Below, in pieces: positions 55,588-64,000 of a stretch of DNA of 64,000 bases. The notes under the pieces are model-generated. The model saw only the letters and a list, made by a program, of their open reading frames with translations. It ran no database searches and was not told the DNA's origin. The position numbers and the translations under genes are program-made. This stretch comes from an uncultured Clostridium sp. GTDB taxonomy: Bacteria; Bacillota; Clostridia; Clostridiales; Clostridiaceae. Numbering within the stretch: the stretch's first letter is position 1; every line of letters starts with the position of its first letter. The DNA lies in NCBI RefSeq assembly GCF_947072515.1, contig NZ_CAMTIG010000003.1:1-64000 (forward strand). The letters are read 5' to 3'.

Positions 55588-56580
55588 CTAATTTGCTGTA
55601 AAATCTTCTATTTTAGATAGCAAGTCTGCATAAAATCTTAGAAATTCATTATGCTTTTCAAATGCAGAATCATATAATTTTTTTGCATCTTCTTCATTAT
55701 TTGTTTGAATATCATCAAGTAGAGCTTGAGATAAACTATTCATGTAAGAATCATAGCTATTTATAGATTCTTCTAAGCTATCAGAAATTTCACGAGTAGA
55801 ATCAGGAAATGATAACATATAATATTCTTCTTCAATTTTAGAAAAAATATTCTTTTTTTGGTCTAAGTCTCTTAAGAGTGTTGAAATATCACGATTATTT
55901 TCTTTAATATTTATAATGGCAGGTTGTAAATCTTCTTTTATTAAATTGAAGTTAGAGGTTATATCCGATATTTTTAATAAAAAATCTCTTTCAGAAGATT
56001 GTGAAATATCATTAAGAATATTTAAGTCAACTAAAGTTTCAAAATAAGAATAGGTATTATGAAAAAATTTTAATGAGGTATCACTTATGGTTTTTTCTAA
56101 ATTATAAATTTTTAAAGTCTCTAAGCTTTCAAGGTAAAGACTTAAAGTATCCTTAAATTCTATTATTTTTTTATCTAATGAGTTACTATCAGGACTCATA
56201 TACATAGATAAAGCTTGGTTAACTAATGAAATATTTTTATCTAAAGATTTACGAAGAGAATCAACTAGTTTTTCACTACTAGGAGATGCCTCTATAATTA
56301 ATAGATTTTTTTTTGCTGTTTCTAAGTCTTTAGAGACAGTAGGTAAAATAGTTTTAGCATTATCTGTATTTACAGAATTTTCATCTAACGCTGATGATAA
56401 GGATAAATTGATCTTATGAATTTCCTTACAAAGATAATTTATATTTCTAATATCTGCGTTTTTAGGATTAAGTTTTGTAATAATGAGCAACATTAAAGGT
56501 ATTAAAATAATTATTGAGGCAAAGGATAATGCTTTAATATTTTCCTTAATGCTTTTTTTAGCATTATTAATAAAACTCAT
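55588..56580 (-). CDS. Unknown membrane-anchored helical protein
   Basis: I do not recognise this 330-residue protein. It has one membrane helix near the N-terminus (about residues 18-36, FASIIILIPLMLLIITKL-like). A long, almost entirely helical, acidic outer part follows, rich in L, S, D, E and K, with heptad-like stretches. There are no cysteines beyond one near residue 50. The topology resembles sensor domains of methyl-accepting proteins without the signalling part. It lies 64 bases upstream of the SleB-like gene on the same strand, and divergent from cdaA, so an envelope role is possible. Confidence 0.7.
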   Translation of the reverse strand: MSFINNAKKSIKENIKALSFASIIILIPLMLLIITKLNPKNADIRNINYLCKEIHKINLSLSSALDENSVNTDNAKTILPTVSKDLETAKKNLLIIEASPSSEKLVDSLRKSLDKNISLVNQALSMYMSPDSNSLDKKIIEFKDTLSLYLESLETLKIYNLEKTISDTSLKFFHNTYSYFETLVDLNILNDISQSSERDFLLKISDITSNFNLIKEDLQPAIINIKENNRDISTLLRDLDQKKNIFSKIEEEYYMLSFPDSTREISDSLEESINSYDSYMNSLSQALLDDIQTNNEEDAKKLYDSAFEKHNEFLRFYADLLSKIEDFTAN

Positions 56581-56734
56581 ATAAAAAAATCCCCCCTTTT
56601 TTATAGTCTCATAAAATTATATTAAGCTTTCTAATAAAATATTATAAATTTTGAAAAAAAGTAGTATCATTTGAATGATAGAGAATAATATTTAGTGTAT
56701 AATTTAACATGAATAATAAGCGAGGTGAGAAGCT

Positions 56735-57586
56735 GTGCAAGAATTTTTTCAAGGAACAATTAATGCTATAACGAATATTTCGATATGGTCCATAATTGAT
56801 ATATTAGTTGTTTCATATATTTTCTATAAAGGATATATGTTAATAAAAGAAACAAGAGCAGAACAATTATTAAAAGGGATTTTACTTATAATAGCATTAA
56901 TACCAATTAGTTATCTTTTAAGATTAAATATGCTTTACTTTATACTAAATAAAACATTAACTATTGGAGTATTATCTGTAGTAATTATATTTCAACCAGA
57001 AATACGTCGTGCATTAGAGCAGTTAGGGCAAAGAGCGTTTAAGGATTCTAATGGGCATAGGGATGTTGAAACAACAGAAAAGATAGTACGTGAAATTACC
57101 ACAGCTACAAAAAACTTAGCTGATACAAAAACAGGGGCATTAATAGCAATAGAGAAAGCAACTGGACTTGGTGAAATTTTAGAATCAGGAACAATAATTG
57201 ATGGAGCAATAAGCTCAGCATTATTAGAAAATATATTTGTCGTTAATACACCATTACATGATGGGGCAACAATAATAAGAGGAAATAGAATTCATGCATC
57301 AGGATGTGTATTGCCCTTAACAAAGGATAATACAATAAATAAAAAATTAGGAACAAGGCATAGAGCAGGGATTGGATTATCGGAAAACTCAGATGCAATA
57401 ATAATAATAGTTTCAGAAGAAACAGGAATTATATCTCTTGCAATTAGAGGAAGATTAACTAGAAATTACGATAAGGAAAAATTAAATACTACATTAATGA
57501 ATCTTATGGGAAGTAAAGAAAATGTTAGAAAATCAGCAAGTGAGAAGGTGAAATCATGGATAAGGGATCTGCAAAAGAAAGATTAA
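56735..57586 (+). CDS. cdaA: Diadenylate cyclase CdaA
   Basis: The 283-residue membrane enzyme makes the essential second messenger c-di-AMP from two ATP. Three N-terminal membrane helices (to about residue 88) precede the DAC domain with the catalytic DGA (residues 176-178) and RHR (208-210). The GTG start is set by GAGGTGAG seven bases upstream. It overlaps cdaR by 31 bases, so the two are made together. c-di-AMP controls potassium and osmolyte uptake and wall balance in Firmicutes. Confidence 0.95.
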   Translation: MQEFFQGTINAITNISIWSIIDILVVSYIFYKGYMLIKETRAEQLLKGILLIIALIPISYLLRLNMLYFILNKTLTIGVLSVVIIFQPEIRRALEQLGQRAFKDSNGHRDVETTEKIVREITTATKNLADTKTGALIAIEKATGLGEILESGTIIDGAISSALLENIFVVNTPLHDGATIIRGNRIHASGCVLPLTKDNTINKKLGTRHRAGIGLSENSDAIIIIVSEETGIISLAIRGRLTRNYDKEKLNTTLMNLMGSKENVRKSASEKVKSWIRDLQKKD

Positions 57587-58905
57587 TAATAAAATTAGTT
57601 TGTGTATTATTATCATTCTGTCTTTGGATATATGTAACGAATGTAGAAACTATAGTTAAAACTTATACGTTAAAAGATGTGCCAGTACAAATAGTAAATA
57701 CAGACGTGTTAAAAGACTCTGGATTAGCTTTAGCACCAGGGCAACAATTTAATGTTAATTTAAATTTAGAAGGACCATCAAAATACATTTATGCAGTAAA
57801 TAAAAATGATTTTACAATAAATGCTGATTTAAGTGAGTATGCTTTAAAGAAGGGTGAAAATAATATACCAGTACAAATAATAAATTATCCACAGCAGATA
57901 AATATAAAAAATAATGGATATTTAATAGTAAAAGTGAAATTAGAAGCTTTAGAAACAAAAACTTTTAAAGCTGTGTCGCAAGTAACTTTTAACTTTGCAC
58001 CAGATGTTTATGAGGATGCTGTAAATTATACTCCAGAAAATATAGAAGTATCAGGACCTTCAAGTGCTGTAAATCAAGTTGCGAAAGTTGCATTAGTAGG
58101 AAGCTTAGAAGGTATTTCAGAATCAGTAACTAAAACATTCAAGTATGAACCTTTAAATACAAATGGGCAAATAGTTAAAGATGTTCAATTAAGTAAAACA
58201 ACGGGAACATTAGGTGTTACCACAAATACTGGAATACAAGTTCCTATAACAGCACAGTTAAAAGGAAACTTACCAAATGGAATGAATTTAGTAAGTACAC
58301 AATTATCACAAAATTACGTTACTATTATTGGGAATAAACAGGTGTTGAGTGGAGTGAAATCTTTAAATACGGCGCCGATTGATTTATCACAAATAACAGG
58401 GAATACTACTCAAACAGTAAAAATATTATTACCAGAAGGTGTTACTATAAGCAATGGAAATAGTAATGTAGATGTATCAATAAATGTATCAAAACCAAAA
58501 GAGGATACCAATACTAGTACAGATACAGAGAATAGTGGGAATAATAGCAATAATAATAGCAGTAATGATAATAATAGTAATAATAACAATAATAATAACG
58601 AAACAGTAAATAAGACACTTACTATTCCACTAACGAATACAGGTTTACAAAATGGATTAAAAATAGATAATATTCCAAATAGTTTAAGTATACAAATTTC
58701 GGGTACACAAGATATTATGAAAGAAATAAGTACAAGTGACTTTACGGCAGTAGTAGACTTAAGTGAACATAAAGAAAGTGGAACATTTAGTTTAACACCA
58801 AAGGTAACAACAGATAAGAATGTGAAAATAGATAATATACCGAGTGTGAGTGTAGTATTAAGCAAGGCCGAAGTTGCAAGTGCAGAAAATAAAAAGAAAC
58901 AATAG
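57556..58905 (+). CDS. cdaR: CdaA regulatory protein (YbbR repeats)
   Basis: The 449-residue protein has one N-terminal membrane helix (about 10-28) and an external part of YbbR repeats, roughly 50-130, 140-230, 235-315 and 355-435. It binds CdaA and tunes c-di-AMP output. Between the third and fourth repeats is an Asn/Ser/Asp-rich linker (about 318-349) encoded by AAT/AAC/AGT runs. That linker is unusual and may vary in length. The start overlaps cdaA; GAAGGTG is the ribosome binding site. Confidence 0.92.
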   Translation: MDKGSAKERLIIKLVCVLLSFCLWIYVTNVETIVKTYTLKDVPVQIVNTDVLKDSGLALAPGQQFNVNLNLEGPSKYIYAVNKNDFTINADLSEYALKKGENNIPVQIINYPQQINIKNNGYLIVKVKLEALETKTFKAVSQVTFNFAPDVYEDAVNYTPENIEVSGPSSAVNQVAKVALVGSLEGISESVTKTFKYEPLNTNGQIVKDVQLSKTTGTLGVTTNTGIQVPITAQLKGNLPNGMNLVSTQLSQNYVTIIGNKQVLSGVKSLNTAPIDLSQITGNTTQTVKILLPEGVTISNGNSNVDVSINVSKPKEDTNTSTDTENSGNNSNNNSSNDNNSNNNNNNNETVNKTLTIPLTNTGLQNGLKIDNIPNSLSIQISGTQDIMKEISTSDFTAVVDLSEHKESGTFSLTPKVTTDKNVKIDNIPSVSVVLSKAEVASAENKKKQ

Positions 58906-58919
58906 ATTAGGAGAAAAAA

Positions 58920-60515
58920 ATGGCTATAAGAATAAATAGTATTACATTATCTATAGAAGAAGACATGAGTCTTATAAAAGAAAAAGCATGTAAAAAATTA
59001 AAAATCTCAGAAAAGAATATAAAAAGCTTTAAAATATTAAAAGAAAGTATAGATGCAAGAAAAAAGGATAATATTAAATTTAATTATTGCGTTGAGATTG
59101 AATGTGATAATGAAGAAAAAGTTGTATCAAAAGCAAAAGATAGAAATATAATTTTAGATAAATATGAAAAAGAAGAAATTATATTTGGAGATAAAGAGCT
59201 ACAAACTAGACCGGTGATTGTAGGATTTGGACCAGCAGGAATTTTTTCAGCATTAACTCTTGCACAAAATGGATATAAGCCTATTGTGTTTGAAAGAGGA
59301 GAAGATGTGGATAAAAGAACTGAAACTGTGGAGAAGTTTTGGAATAATGGAATCTTAAACTTAGAATCTAATGTTCAATTTGGAGAAGGTGGAGCAGGTG
59401 CTTTTTCGGATGGAAAATTAACGACTAGAATAAAGGATAGAAGATGTTCTTATGTATTAGAAGAACTTGTAGCACATGGAGGACCAGAGGAAATTATCTA
59501 TTCAGGAAAACCTCATATAGGAACGGATGTTTTAAAAGTTGTTGTAAAAAATATAAGAGAAGAGATAAAAAGACTTGGTGGCGAAGTGCATTTTAGTTCA
59601 AAGTTAGAAGGGATAAATTATTCTAATGGAAAATTAGAAAGTATAAAAGTAAATGGAAGCGAAATTCAATGCGAAAATCTTATTTTAGCAATAGGACATA
59701 GTTCAAGGGATACTTATGAAATGTTACATAGAGAAAAGATATTTATGGAACAAAAACCTTTTGCTATAGGAGTTAGAATTGAGCATCCACAAGAAATGAT
59801 AAATATATCTCAATATGGAAAGTTTGCAGATCATCCTAGGCTTAAGGCAGCTGATTATAGATTAGCTTATCAAAGTGAAAAATTCAACAGAGGTGTGTAT
59901 TCATTTTGTATGTGTCCAGGAGGGGTAGTTGTAGCAGCTGCATCAGAAGAAAAAAGACTAGTATCTAATGGAATGAGCTATCATGCCAGAGATTTAGAAA
60001 ATGCAAATTCTGCGTTAGTTGTAACTGTTGGAGGAGATGATTTTGAAGGAAATCATCCATTAGCAGGAATGGAATTCCAAAGGCATTATGAAAGATTAGC
60101 ATATGAGTTAGGTGGTGGTGATTATAAAGCACCAGTTCAACTTATAGGAGATTTCTTAAAAGATAGAAATTCAACTAAAGTAGGGAAAGTTAATCCAAGT
60201 TATAAACCAGGATTTGAGTTTAGAGAAATGAAGAATTGTTTACCAAGTTATGTAATAGATACATTAAAAGAAGGAATAACTGTTTTTGATAAAAGAATCA
60301 AAGGTTATGGAATGGAGGACGGTGTTTTAACAGGAATCGAAACTAGAACATCTGCTCCAGTAAAAATTGCAAGAAATGAAAAGCTACAAAGTATTTCAGT
60401 TGAAGGGCTTTACCCAACAGGGGAAGGAGCTGGATTTGCAGGTGGAATAATATCAGCAGCAGTAGATGGAATTAAAGTTGCTGAAAATATTATGAAAGAA
60501 TTTAAAATGAATTAA
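58920..60515 (+). CDS. FAD-dependent oxidoreductase, COG2509-like
   Basis: The 531-residue protein has an N-terminal domain of about 90 residues. A Rossmann fold follows with RPVIVGFGPAGIFSALTLAQ (about 97-116), and the C-terminal FAD-binding end has GLYPTGEGAGFAGGIISAA. FGEGGAGAFSDGKL and the PGGVVVAAA segment are typical of uncharacterised FAD-dependent dehydrogenases (COG2509). Substrate is unknown. It follows cdaR by 14 bases and probably belongs to the same message. This gene is often found beside cdaR and glmM in Clostridium. Confidence 0.8.
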   Translation: MAIRINSITLSIEEDMSLIKEKACKKLKISEKNIKSFKILKESIDARKKDNIKFNYCVEIECDNEEKVVSKAKDRNIILDKYEKEEIIFGDKELQTRPVIVGFGPAGIFSALTLAQNGYKPIVFERGEDVDKRTETVEKFWNNGILNLESNVQFGEGGAGAFSDGKLTTRIKDRRCSYVLEELVAHGGPEEIIYSGKPHIGTDVLKVVVKNIREEIKRLGGEVHFSSKLEGINYSNGKLESIKVNGSEIQCENLILAIGHSSRDTYEMLHREKIFMEQKPFAIGVRIEHPQEMINISQYGKFADHPRLKAADYRLAYQSEKFNRGVYSFCMCPGGVVVAAASEEKRLVSNGMSYHARDLENANSALVVTVGGDDFEGNHPLAGMEFQRHYERLAYELGGGDYKAPVQLIGDFLKDRNSTKVGKVNPSYKPGFEFREMKNCLPSYVIDTLKEGITVFDKRIKGYGMEDGVLTGIETRTSAPVKIARNEKLQSISVEGLYPTGEGAGFAGGIISAAVDGIKVAENIMKEFKMN

Positions 60516-60521
60516 TAAAAT

Positions 60522-60560
60522 AAAAAAGACTTACATTTTTAAAAATGTGAGTCTTTTTTA
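60522..60560 (+). terminator. Terminator of the cdaA-cdaR-FAD protein operon
   Basis: AAAAAAGACTTACATTT and its partner up to 60559 form a long stem with one T-G wobble, followed by T bases. It begins seven bases after the stop and divides cdaA from the butyrate genes. Confidence 0.9.
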
Positions 60561-60686
60561 TTTTAGGCGAGAGGTTTTATATGGTATCTATAAAATCAAT
60601 GAATATACAATATAGTATGTAAGAAAATCTATATAGGTTAATAAAAGTTTTAATTTTCTGACAATTCAAATTTTTGGAGTTTTTTC

Positions 60687-60695
60687 TGATACAAT
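60687..60695 (+). promoter_or_regulatory. Candidate extended -10 promoter of ptb-buk
   Basis: TGA-TACAAT at 60687-60695 is an extended -10 box about 125 bases before ptb. I see no good -35 box. The leader in between shows no obvious fold. Confidence 0.4.
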
Positions 60696-60820
60696 ATATA
60701 AAGATATTGTTATAAAATTAACGAAATAAAATTCCAAAATTGTATTAAAAGTCTAAAATATGAACTTGAGATAGTTAATATAAGATTTAAATAAATAAAT
60801 TAGTAAGAGGTGCATTAGTT

Positions 60821-61729
60821 ATGAGTAAAAATTTTGATGAATTATTATCAAAGGTTAAAAGCGTAAAATTAAAAAAGGTGGCAGTAGCAGTAGCACAAGA
60901 TGAACCGGTATTAGAAGCAATAAAATCGGCAAAAGAAAAAGAAATAGCAGATGCAATATTAGTTGGAGACAAAAAGAAAATAAAAGAAATCGCTGATAAA
61001 ATTGAAATGGATTTAACTCAGTATGAAGTGATTCATGAACCAGATACAAAAAAAGCAGCACTTTTTGCAGTTCAATTAGTATCAAGTGGTAGAGCAGATA
61101 TGGTTATGAAAGGATTAGTTGATACAGCTACATTCTTAAGAAGCGTATTGAATAAAGAAGTTGGATTAAGAACAGGAAAACTTATGTCACACGTAGCAGT
61201 TTTTGAAGTTGAAGGAATTGATAGATTACTTTATATTACAGATGCTGCATTTAACACATATCCTGACTTAAAAGATAAAAAACAAATAATTGAAAATTCA
61301 GTATTAGTTGCTCATGCCTGTGGATTAGCAATGCCAAAAGTTGCACCAGTATGTGCTGTTGAAGTAGTAAATCAAAATATGCCAGCTACTATTGATGCAT
61401 CTTTATTATCAAAAATGAATGAAAGAGGTCAAATCAAAGGATGTATAATAGATGGACCTTTAGCTTTAGATAATGCTTTATCAGAAGAAGCTGCACATCA
61501 TAAAGGAATCGGAGGACCAGTTGCAGGGAAAGCCGATATAATAATGTTACCTAACATTGAAACTGCAAATGTAATGTATAAATGTTTAACTTATACAGCA
61601 AAATCAAGAAATGGTGGATTACTAGTAGGTACATCAGCACCAGTTATATTAACATCAAGAGCAGACTCATTTGAAACAAAAGTTAACTCAATAGCTTTAG
61701 CAGCTTTAGTTTCAGAAACATTAAAATAA
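60821..61729 (+). CDS. ptb: Phosphate butyryltransferase
   Basis: The 302-residue enzyme converts butyryl-CoA to butyryl phosphate, the first of two steps that give ATP with butyrate. The C-terminal segment MLPNIETANVMYKCL and the GGLLVGTSAPVILTSRAD motif place it in the phosphate acyltransferase family. The adjacent butyrate kinase gene tells it from phosphotransacetylase. GAGGTG precedes the ATG. Confidence 0.95.
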   Translation: MSKNFDELLSKVKSVKLKKVAVAVAQDEPVLEAIKSAKEKEIADAILVGDKKKIKEIADKIEMDLTQYEVIHEPDTKKAALFAVQLVSSGRADMVMKGLVDTATFLRSVLNKEVGLRTGKLMSHVAVFEVEGIDRLLYITDAAFNTYPDLKDKKQIIENSVLVAHACGLAMPKVAPVCAVEVVNQNMPATIDASLLSKMNERGQIKGCIIDGPLALDNALSEEAAHHKGIGGPVAGKADIIMLPNIETANVMYKCLTYTAKSRNGGLLVGTSAPVILTSRADSFETKVNSIALAALVSETLK

Positions 61730-61752
61730 TATAAAGTTTGGAGGAAATGAAT

Positions 61753-62820
61753 ATGGCATATAAATTATTAATAATTAATCCAGGATCAACATCAACTAAG
61801 ATCGGTGTTTATGAAAATGAAAAAGAAGTTTTAGAAGCAACACTTAGACATTCATCAGATGAAATCGGAAAATATCCAACTATATTTGATCAATTAGGAT
61901 TTAGAAAAGAAGTTATATTAAATGTATTAAAAGAGAAGAAATTTGATATAAAAGAATTAAATGCTGTTGTAGGAAGAGGGGGAATGCTTAAACCAATTCC
62001 AGGTGGAACTTATGAAGTAAGTGATGCATTAATGGCAGATTTAAAAGCTGGAATTCAAGGACAACATGCCTCAAACTTAGGTGGAATATTAGCTAATGAG
62101 ATTGCTAAAGAAGTTGGAGTAAGAGCGTTTATAGTTGATCCAGTAGTTGTTGATGAGTTAGAAGCAGTAGCTAGGATTTCAGGAGTTCCTGAACTTCCAA
62201 GAAAAAGTAAATTCCATGCATTAAATCAAAAAGCAGTAGCTAAAAGATTTGGTAAAGAAAGTGGAAAAGGATACGAAAATTTAAATCTTATAGTAACTCA
62301 CATGGGTGGAGGAGTTTCAGTTGGAGCTCATAAAATGGGAAGAGTTGTAGATGTTAATAATGCATTAGATGGAGATGGACCATTCTCACCAGAGAGAGCA
62401 GGGGCAGTTCCAGCAGGAGATTTAATAAAAATGTGTTTCTCAGGAAAATATACTGAATCAGAGGTATATAGTAAAATCGTTGGTAAAGGCGGAATGGTTG
62501 CATACTTAGATACTAATGATATGAGAGATGTAAGAAAAGCGGCTGGAGAAGGAAGTAAGGAAGCACAATTAATATATGATGCATTTATTTATCAAGTAGC
62601 TAAAGGAATCGGAGAAATGGCTACAGTATTAGAAGGTAATGTAGATAAAATAATATTAACAGGTGGAATAGCTTATTCAGAAGACGTAGTTAGAGATATA
62701 ACTAAAAAAGTTGCATTTATTTCAGATGTAAAAGCTTATCCTGGAGAAGATGAATTATTAGCACTAGCACAAGGTGCAATAAGAGTTCTTGATGGAGAAG
62801 AAGAAGCTAAAGAATATTAA
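61753..62820 (+). CDS. buk: Butyrate kinase
   Basis: Butyrate kinase (355 residues) makes butyrate and ATP from butyryl phosphate and ADP. It belongs to the acetate kinase fold, with [19 protein letters not shown] at the start, [15 protein letters not shown] and [14 protein letters not shown] choose ATG 61753, eight bases after GGAGG. TTG 61738 and an ATG at 61747 are too close to that site. The 23-base gap after ptb shows an operon. This pair marks a butyric-acid fermenter. Confidence 0.96.
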   Translation: MAYKLLIINPGSTSTKIGVYENEKEVLEATLRHSSDEIGKYPTIFDQLGFRKEVILNVLKEKKFDIKELNAVVGRGGMLKPIPGGTYEVSDALMADLKAGIQGQHASNLGGILANEIAKEVGVRAFIVDPVVVDELEAVARISGVPELPRKSKFHALNQKAVAKRFGKESGKGYENLNLIVTHMGGGVSVGAHKMGRVVDVNNALDGDGPFSPERAGAVPAGDLIKMCFSGKYTESEVYSKIVGKGGMVAYLDTNDMRDVRKAAGEGSKEAQLIYDAFIYQVAKGIGEMATVLEGNVDKIILTGGIAYSEDVVRDITKKVAFISDVKAYPGEDELLALAQGAIRVLDGEEEAKEY

Positions 62821-62832
62821 TATTAATTAGAG

Positions 62833-62868
62833 AAAGAACTTACAGATATAAATGTAAGTTCTTTTTTT
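62833..62868 (+). terminator. Terminator of ptb-buk
   Basis: AAAGAACTTACA (62833-62844) pairs with TGTAAGTTCTTT (62853-62864) around GATATAAA, with a T run after it. Confidence 0.93.
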
Positions 62869-62927
62869 ATTATAGAAGAGAAGAGAAATACTTTTACTAA
62901 GTAAAGCTATAAATTATAAAAGTAAAA

Positions 62928-62936
62928 TGATATAAT
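62928..62936 (+). promoter_or_regulatory. Extended -10 promoter of the TrpR-like gene
   Basis: TGA-TATAAT at 62928-62936 is an extended -10 box with a perfect hexamer, 33 bases before the start codon. Confidence 0.5.
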
Positions 62937-62968
62937 AAATTTAATATAGAAATGCGGAGGATGAGAAA

Positions 62969-63280
62969 ATGGGGATATTAAATTCTAAACTAAGAAGTGA
63001 AGAAATGGACTTGTTTTTTAGAGCTATTTTAGAATTGGACAACATAGAAGACTGTTATAAGTTTTTTGAAGATGTAGCTACGGTTAATGAAATAAAATCA
63101 CTAGCACAGAGAATCCACGTAGCAAAACTTTTAAGTGAAAAAAATACGTATATAGAAATAGCTGAAAAAACAGGAGCGAGTACAGCAACTATCAGTAGAG
63201 TAAATAGATCTTTAAATTACGGTAGTGATGGATATAATATTATATTAAATAGGTTAAAAGAGCAAAATATTGTCAAATAA
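62969..63280 (+). CDS. TrpR/YerC-family DNA-binding protein
   Basis: This 103-residue helical protein has the Trp-repressor fold: SLAQRIHVAKLL and then the helix-turn-helix YIEIAEKTGASTATISRVNR (about residues 64-83). Clostridial and bacillar YerC/YecD proteins of this type are poorly studied. The family's tryptophan role is not certain here, since no trp gene is near. GGAGGATG precedes the ATG. The gene ends just inside the glmM promoter. Confidence 0.85.
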   Translation: MGILNSKLRSEEMDLFFRAILELDNIEDCYKFFEDVATVNEIKSLAQRIHVAKLLSEKNTYIEIAEKTGASTATISRVNRSLNYGSDGYNIILNRLKEQNIVK

Positions 63281-63298
63281 CAGAGAAAATTATATACT
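63270..63298 (+). promoter_or_regulatory. glmM promoter at the end of the TrpR-like gene
   Basis: TTGTCA (63270-63275) and TATACT (63293-63298) are 17 bases apart. The -35 box lies within the last codons of the upstream gene, so glmM has its own promoter. Confidence 0.7.
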
Positions 63299-63353
63299 AT
63301 ATATTATGAAACAGACTTAATTTATAAGTAATTTTTAAGAAAGAGGTAGAACT

Positions 63354-64000
63354 ATGAGTAGAATATTTGGAACAGATGGTGTTAGAGGAATAGCAAACTC
63401 TGAACTTACAGCTAGATTAGCATATAATTTAGGGAGAGCAGGTGCGTATGTTTTAACAGAAGGTGCACACAAACCTAAAATTATAGTTGGAAAAGATACA
63501 AGAATATCAGGAGATATGCTTGAATCAGCTTTAGTAGCAGGAATATTATCAGTAGGTGCAGAAGCAATTATATTAGGAGTAATTCCAACACCAGCAGTTG
63601 CACATTTAGCAAGAGAATATGGAGCAGATGCAGGAGTTATGATTTCAGCATCACATAACCCTGTTGAATACAATGGAATTAAATTCTTTAATGGAAATGG
63701 ATATAAGCTATCTGATGAATTAGAAGATCAAATCCAAAGTGTAATAGAAAGTGATTTTGAAGGAGTTCCAAATCCAGTAGGAGCACAAGTAGGAAGAAAA
63801 AGAAAAGAAGCATCAGCTTTAGAAGACTATATAGAATTTGCAAAAAATACTACACCATTTAAATTAGATGGAGTTAAAGTAGCTTTAGATTGTGCAAATG
63901 GAGCAGCTTATGCAGCAGCAGTTCAAGCATTTAGAGACTTAGGAGCAGAAGTATTTGTAATAAATGATAATCCAGATGGAACTAATATAAATGAAAAATG
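63354..64000 (+). CDS. glmM: Phosphoglucosamine mutase (partial, 3' end outside window)
   Basis: The frame is open to the end of the window, giving the first 215 residues. It starts [18 protein letters not shown] and has the phosphoserine S100 in [15 protein letters not shown]. GlmM converts glucosamine-6-phosphate to glucosamine-1-phosphate for peptidoglycan precursors. In Bacillus it follows cdaR and inhibits CdaA by direct binding. Here five complete genes, including ptb-buk, lie between cdaA and it other than cdaR, so the link is loosened. AGAGGTAG is the ribosome binding site. Confidence 0.96.
   Translation, partial: MSRIFGTDGVRGIANSELTARLAYNLGRAGAYVLTEGAHKPKIIVGKDTRISGDMLESALVAGILSVGAEAIILGVIPTPAVAHLAREYGADAGVMISASHNPVEYNGIKFFNGNGYKLSDELEDQIQSVIESDFEGVPNPVGAQVGRKRKEASALEDYIEFAKNTTPFKLDGVKVALDCANGAAYAAAVQAFRDLGAEVFVINDNPDGTNINEK

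Noticed and set aside
58410..58865. Minus-strand frame of 151 codons with a leucine run
   Set aside because: The leucines are the complement of the asparagine-rich triplet run in cdaR. There is no ribosome binding site.
61271..61560. ptb read as phosphotransacetylase
   Set aside because: The adjacent gene is butyrate kinase, and the length (302 residues) suits phosphate butyryltransferase.

Overview
The window is a very AT-rich, Gram-positive chromosome segment. It reads as Clostridium sensu stricto, with the C. perfringens group a plausible home. The evidence is the undisturbed S10-spc-alpha ribosomal super-operon, AGGAGG-type ribosome binding sites on nearly every gene, A/T-ending codons, phosphate butyryltransferase and butyrate kinase, spore-cortex genes (cwlD-like, SleB-like), and non-phosphorylating GapN. 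I see no rRNA, tRNA, insertion sequence, phage gene or CRISPR array. The species guess is an inference from gene order and protein character, not from a search.

Layout. 1-21160: the end of tuf and its terminator; a promoter pair and structured leader; then rpsJ-rplC-rplD-rplW-rplB-rpsS-rplV-rpsC-rplP-rpmC-rpsQ-rplN-rplX-rplE-rpsN-rpsH-rplF-rplR-rpsE-rpmD-rplO-secY-adk-map-KOW protein-infA-rpmJ. A second promoter and leader precede rpsM-rpsK-rpsD-rpoA-rplQ. The vitamin-transporter energising module ecfA1-ecfA2-ecfT with truA follows, then rplM-rpsI behind an L13-type leader. 21479-28571: glycogen operon glgB-glgA-glgP-glgC with a CcpA-like site upstream. 28766-37083: Na/Pi cotransporter, CwlD-like amidase, two-subunit class I fumarase, YitT membrane protein (minus strand), a 54-residue membrane peptide, an OmpR-type two-component system and an ArsC/Spx-fold protein. 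37422-42881: class I ribonucleotide reductase nrdA-nrdB under an NrdR-box promoter, then ptsI with a long leader.

42984-54862: paired half-size chromate transporters, isoaspartyl dipeptidase, a DUF4003-like protein, type I pullulanase with ROK glucokinase, a purine permease behind a guanine-class riboswitch, a siroheme nitrite/sulfite reductase and gapN. 54862-64000: a SleB-like hydrolase and an unknown one-helix membrane protein (minus strand), diverging from cdaA-cdaR, an FAD protein, ptb-buk, a TrpR-like regulator and the 5' part of glmM.

How the parts connect. Translation (super-operon), secretion (secY), nucleotide supply (adk, nrdAB, purine permease) and central carbon flow (ptsI, glycogen synthesis and breakdown, pullulanase, glucokinase, gapN, butyrate formation) are all present. 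Both glycogen synthesis and its release route (glgP, pullulanase, glucokinase) lie within 30 kb. The c-di-AMP cyclase locus is split from glmM by the butyrate genes.

Most genes here are well known. What is least explained is RNA- or DNA-level structure outside the genes: the S10 leader, dyads inside two ribosomal promoters, hairpins flanking rplB, the repeat-and-hairpin leader of ecfA1, and an 18-bp perfect inverted repeat ahead of ptsI. I did not find a convincing undescribed multi-gene system. The best undescribed candidates are these leaders, the unknown protein at 55588-56580, and the small membrane peptide beside the two-component system.
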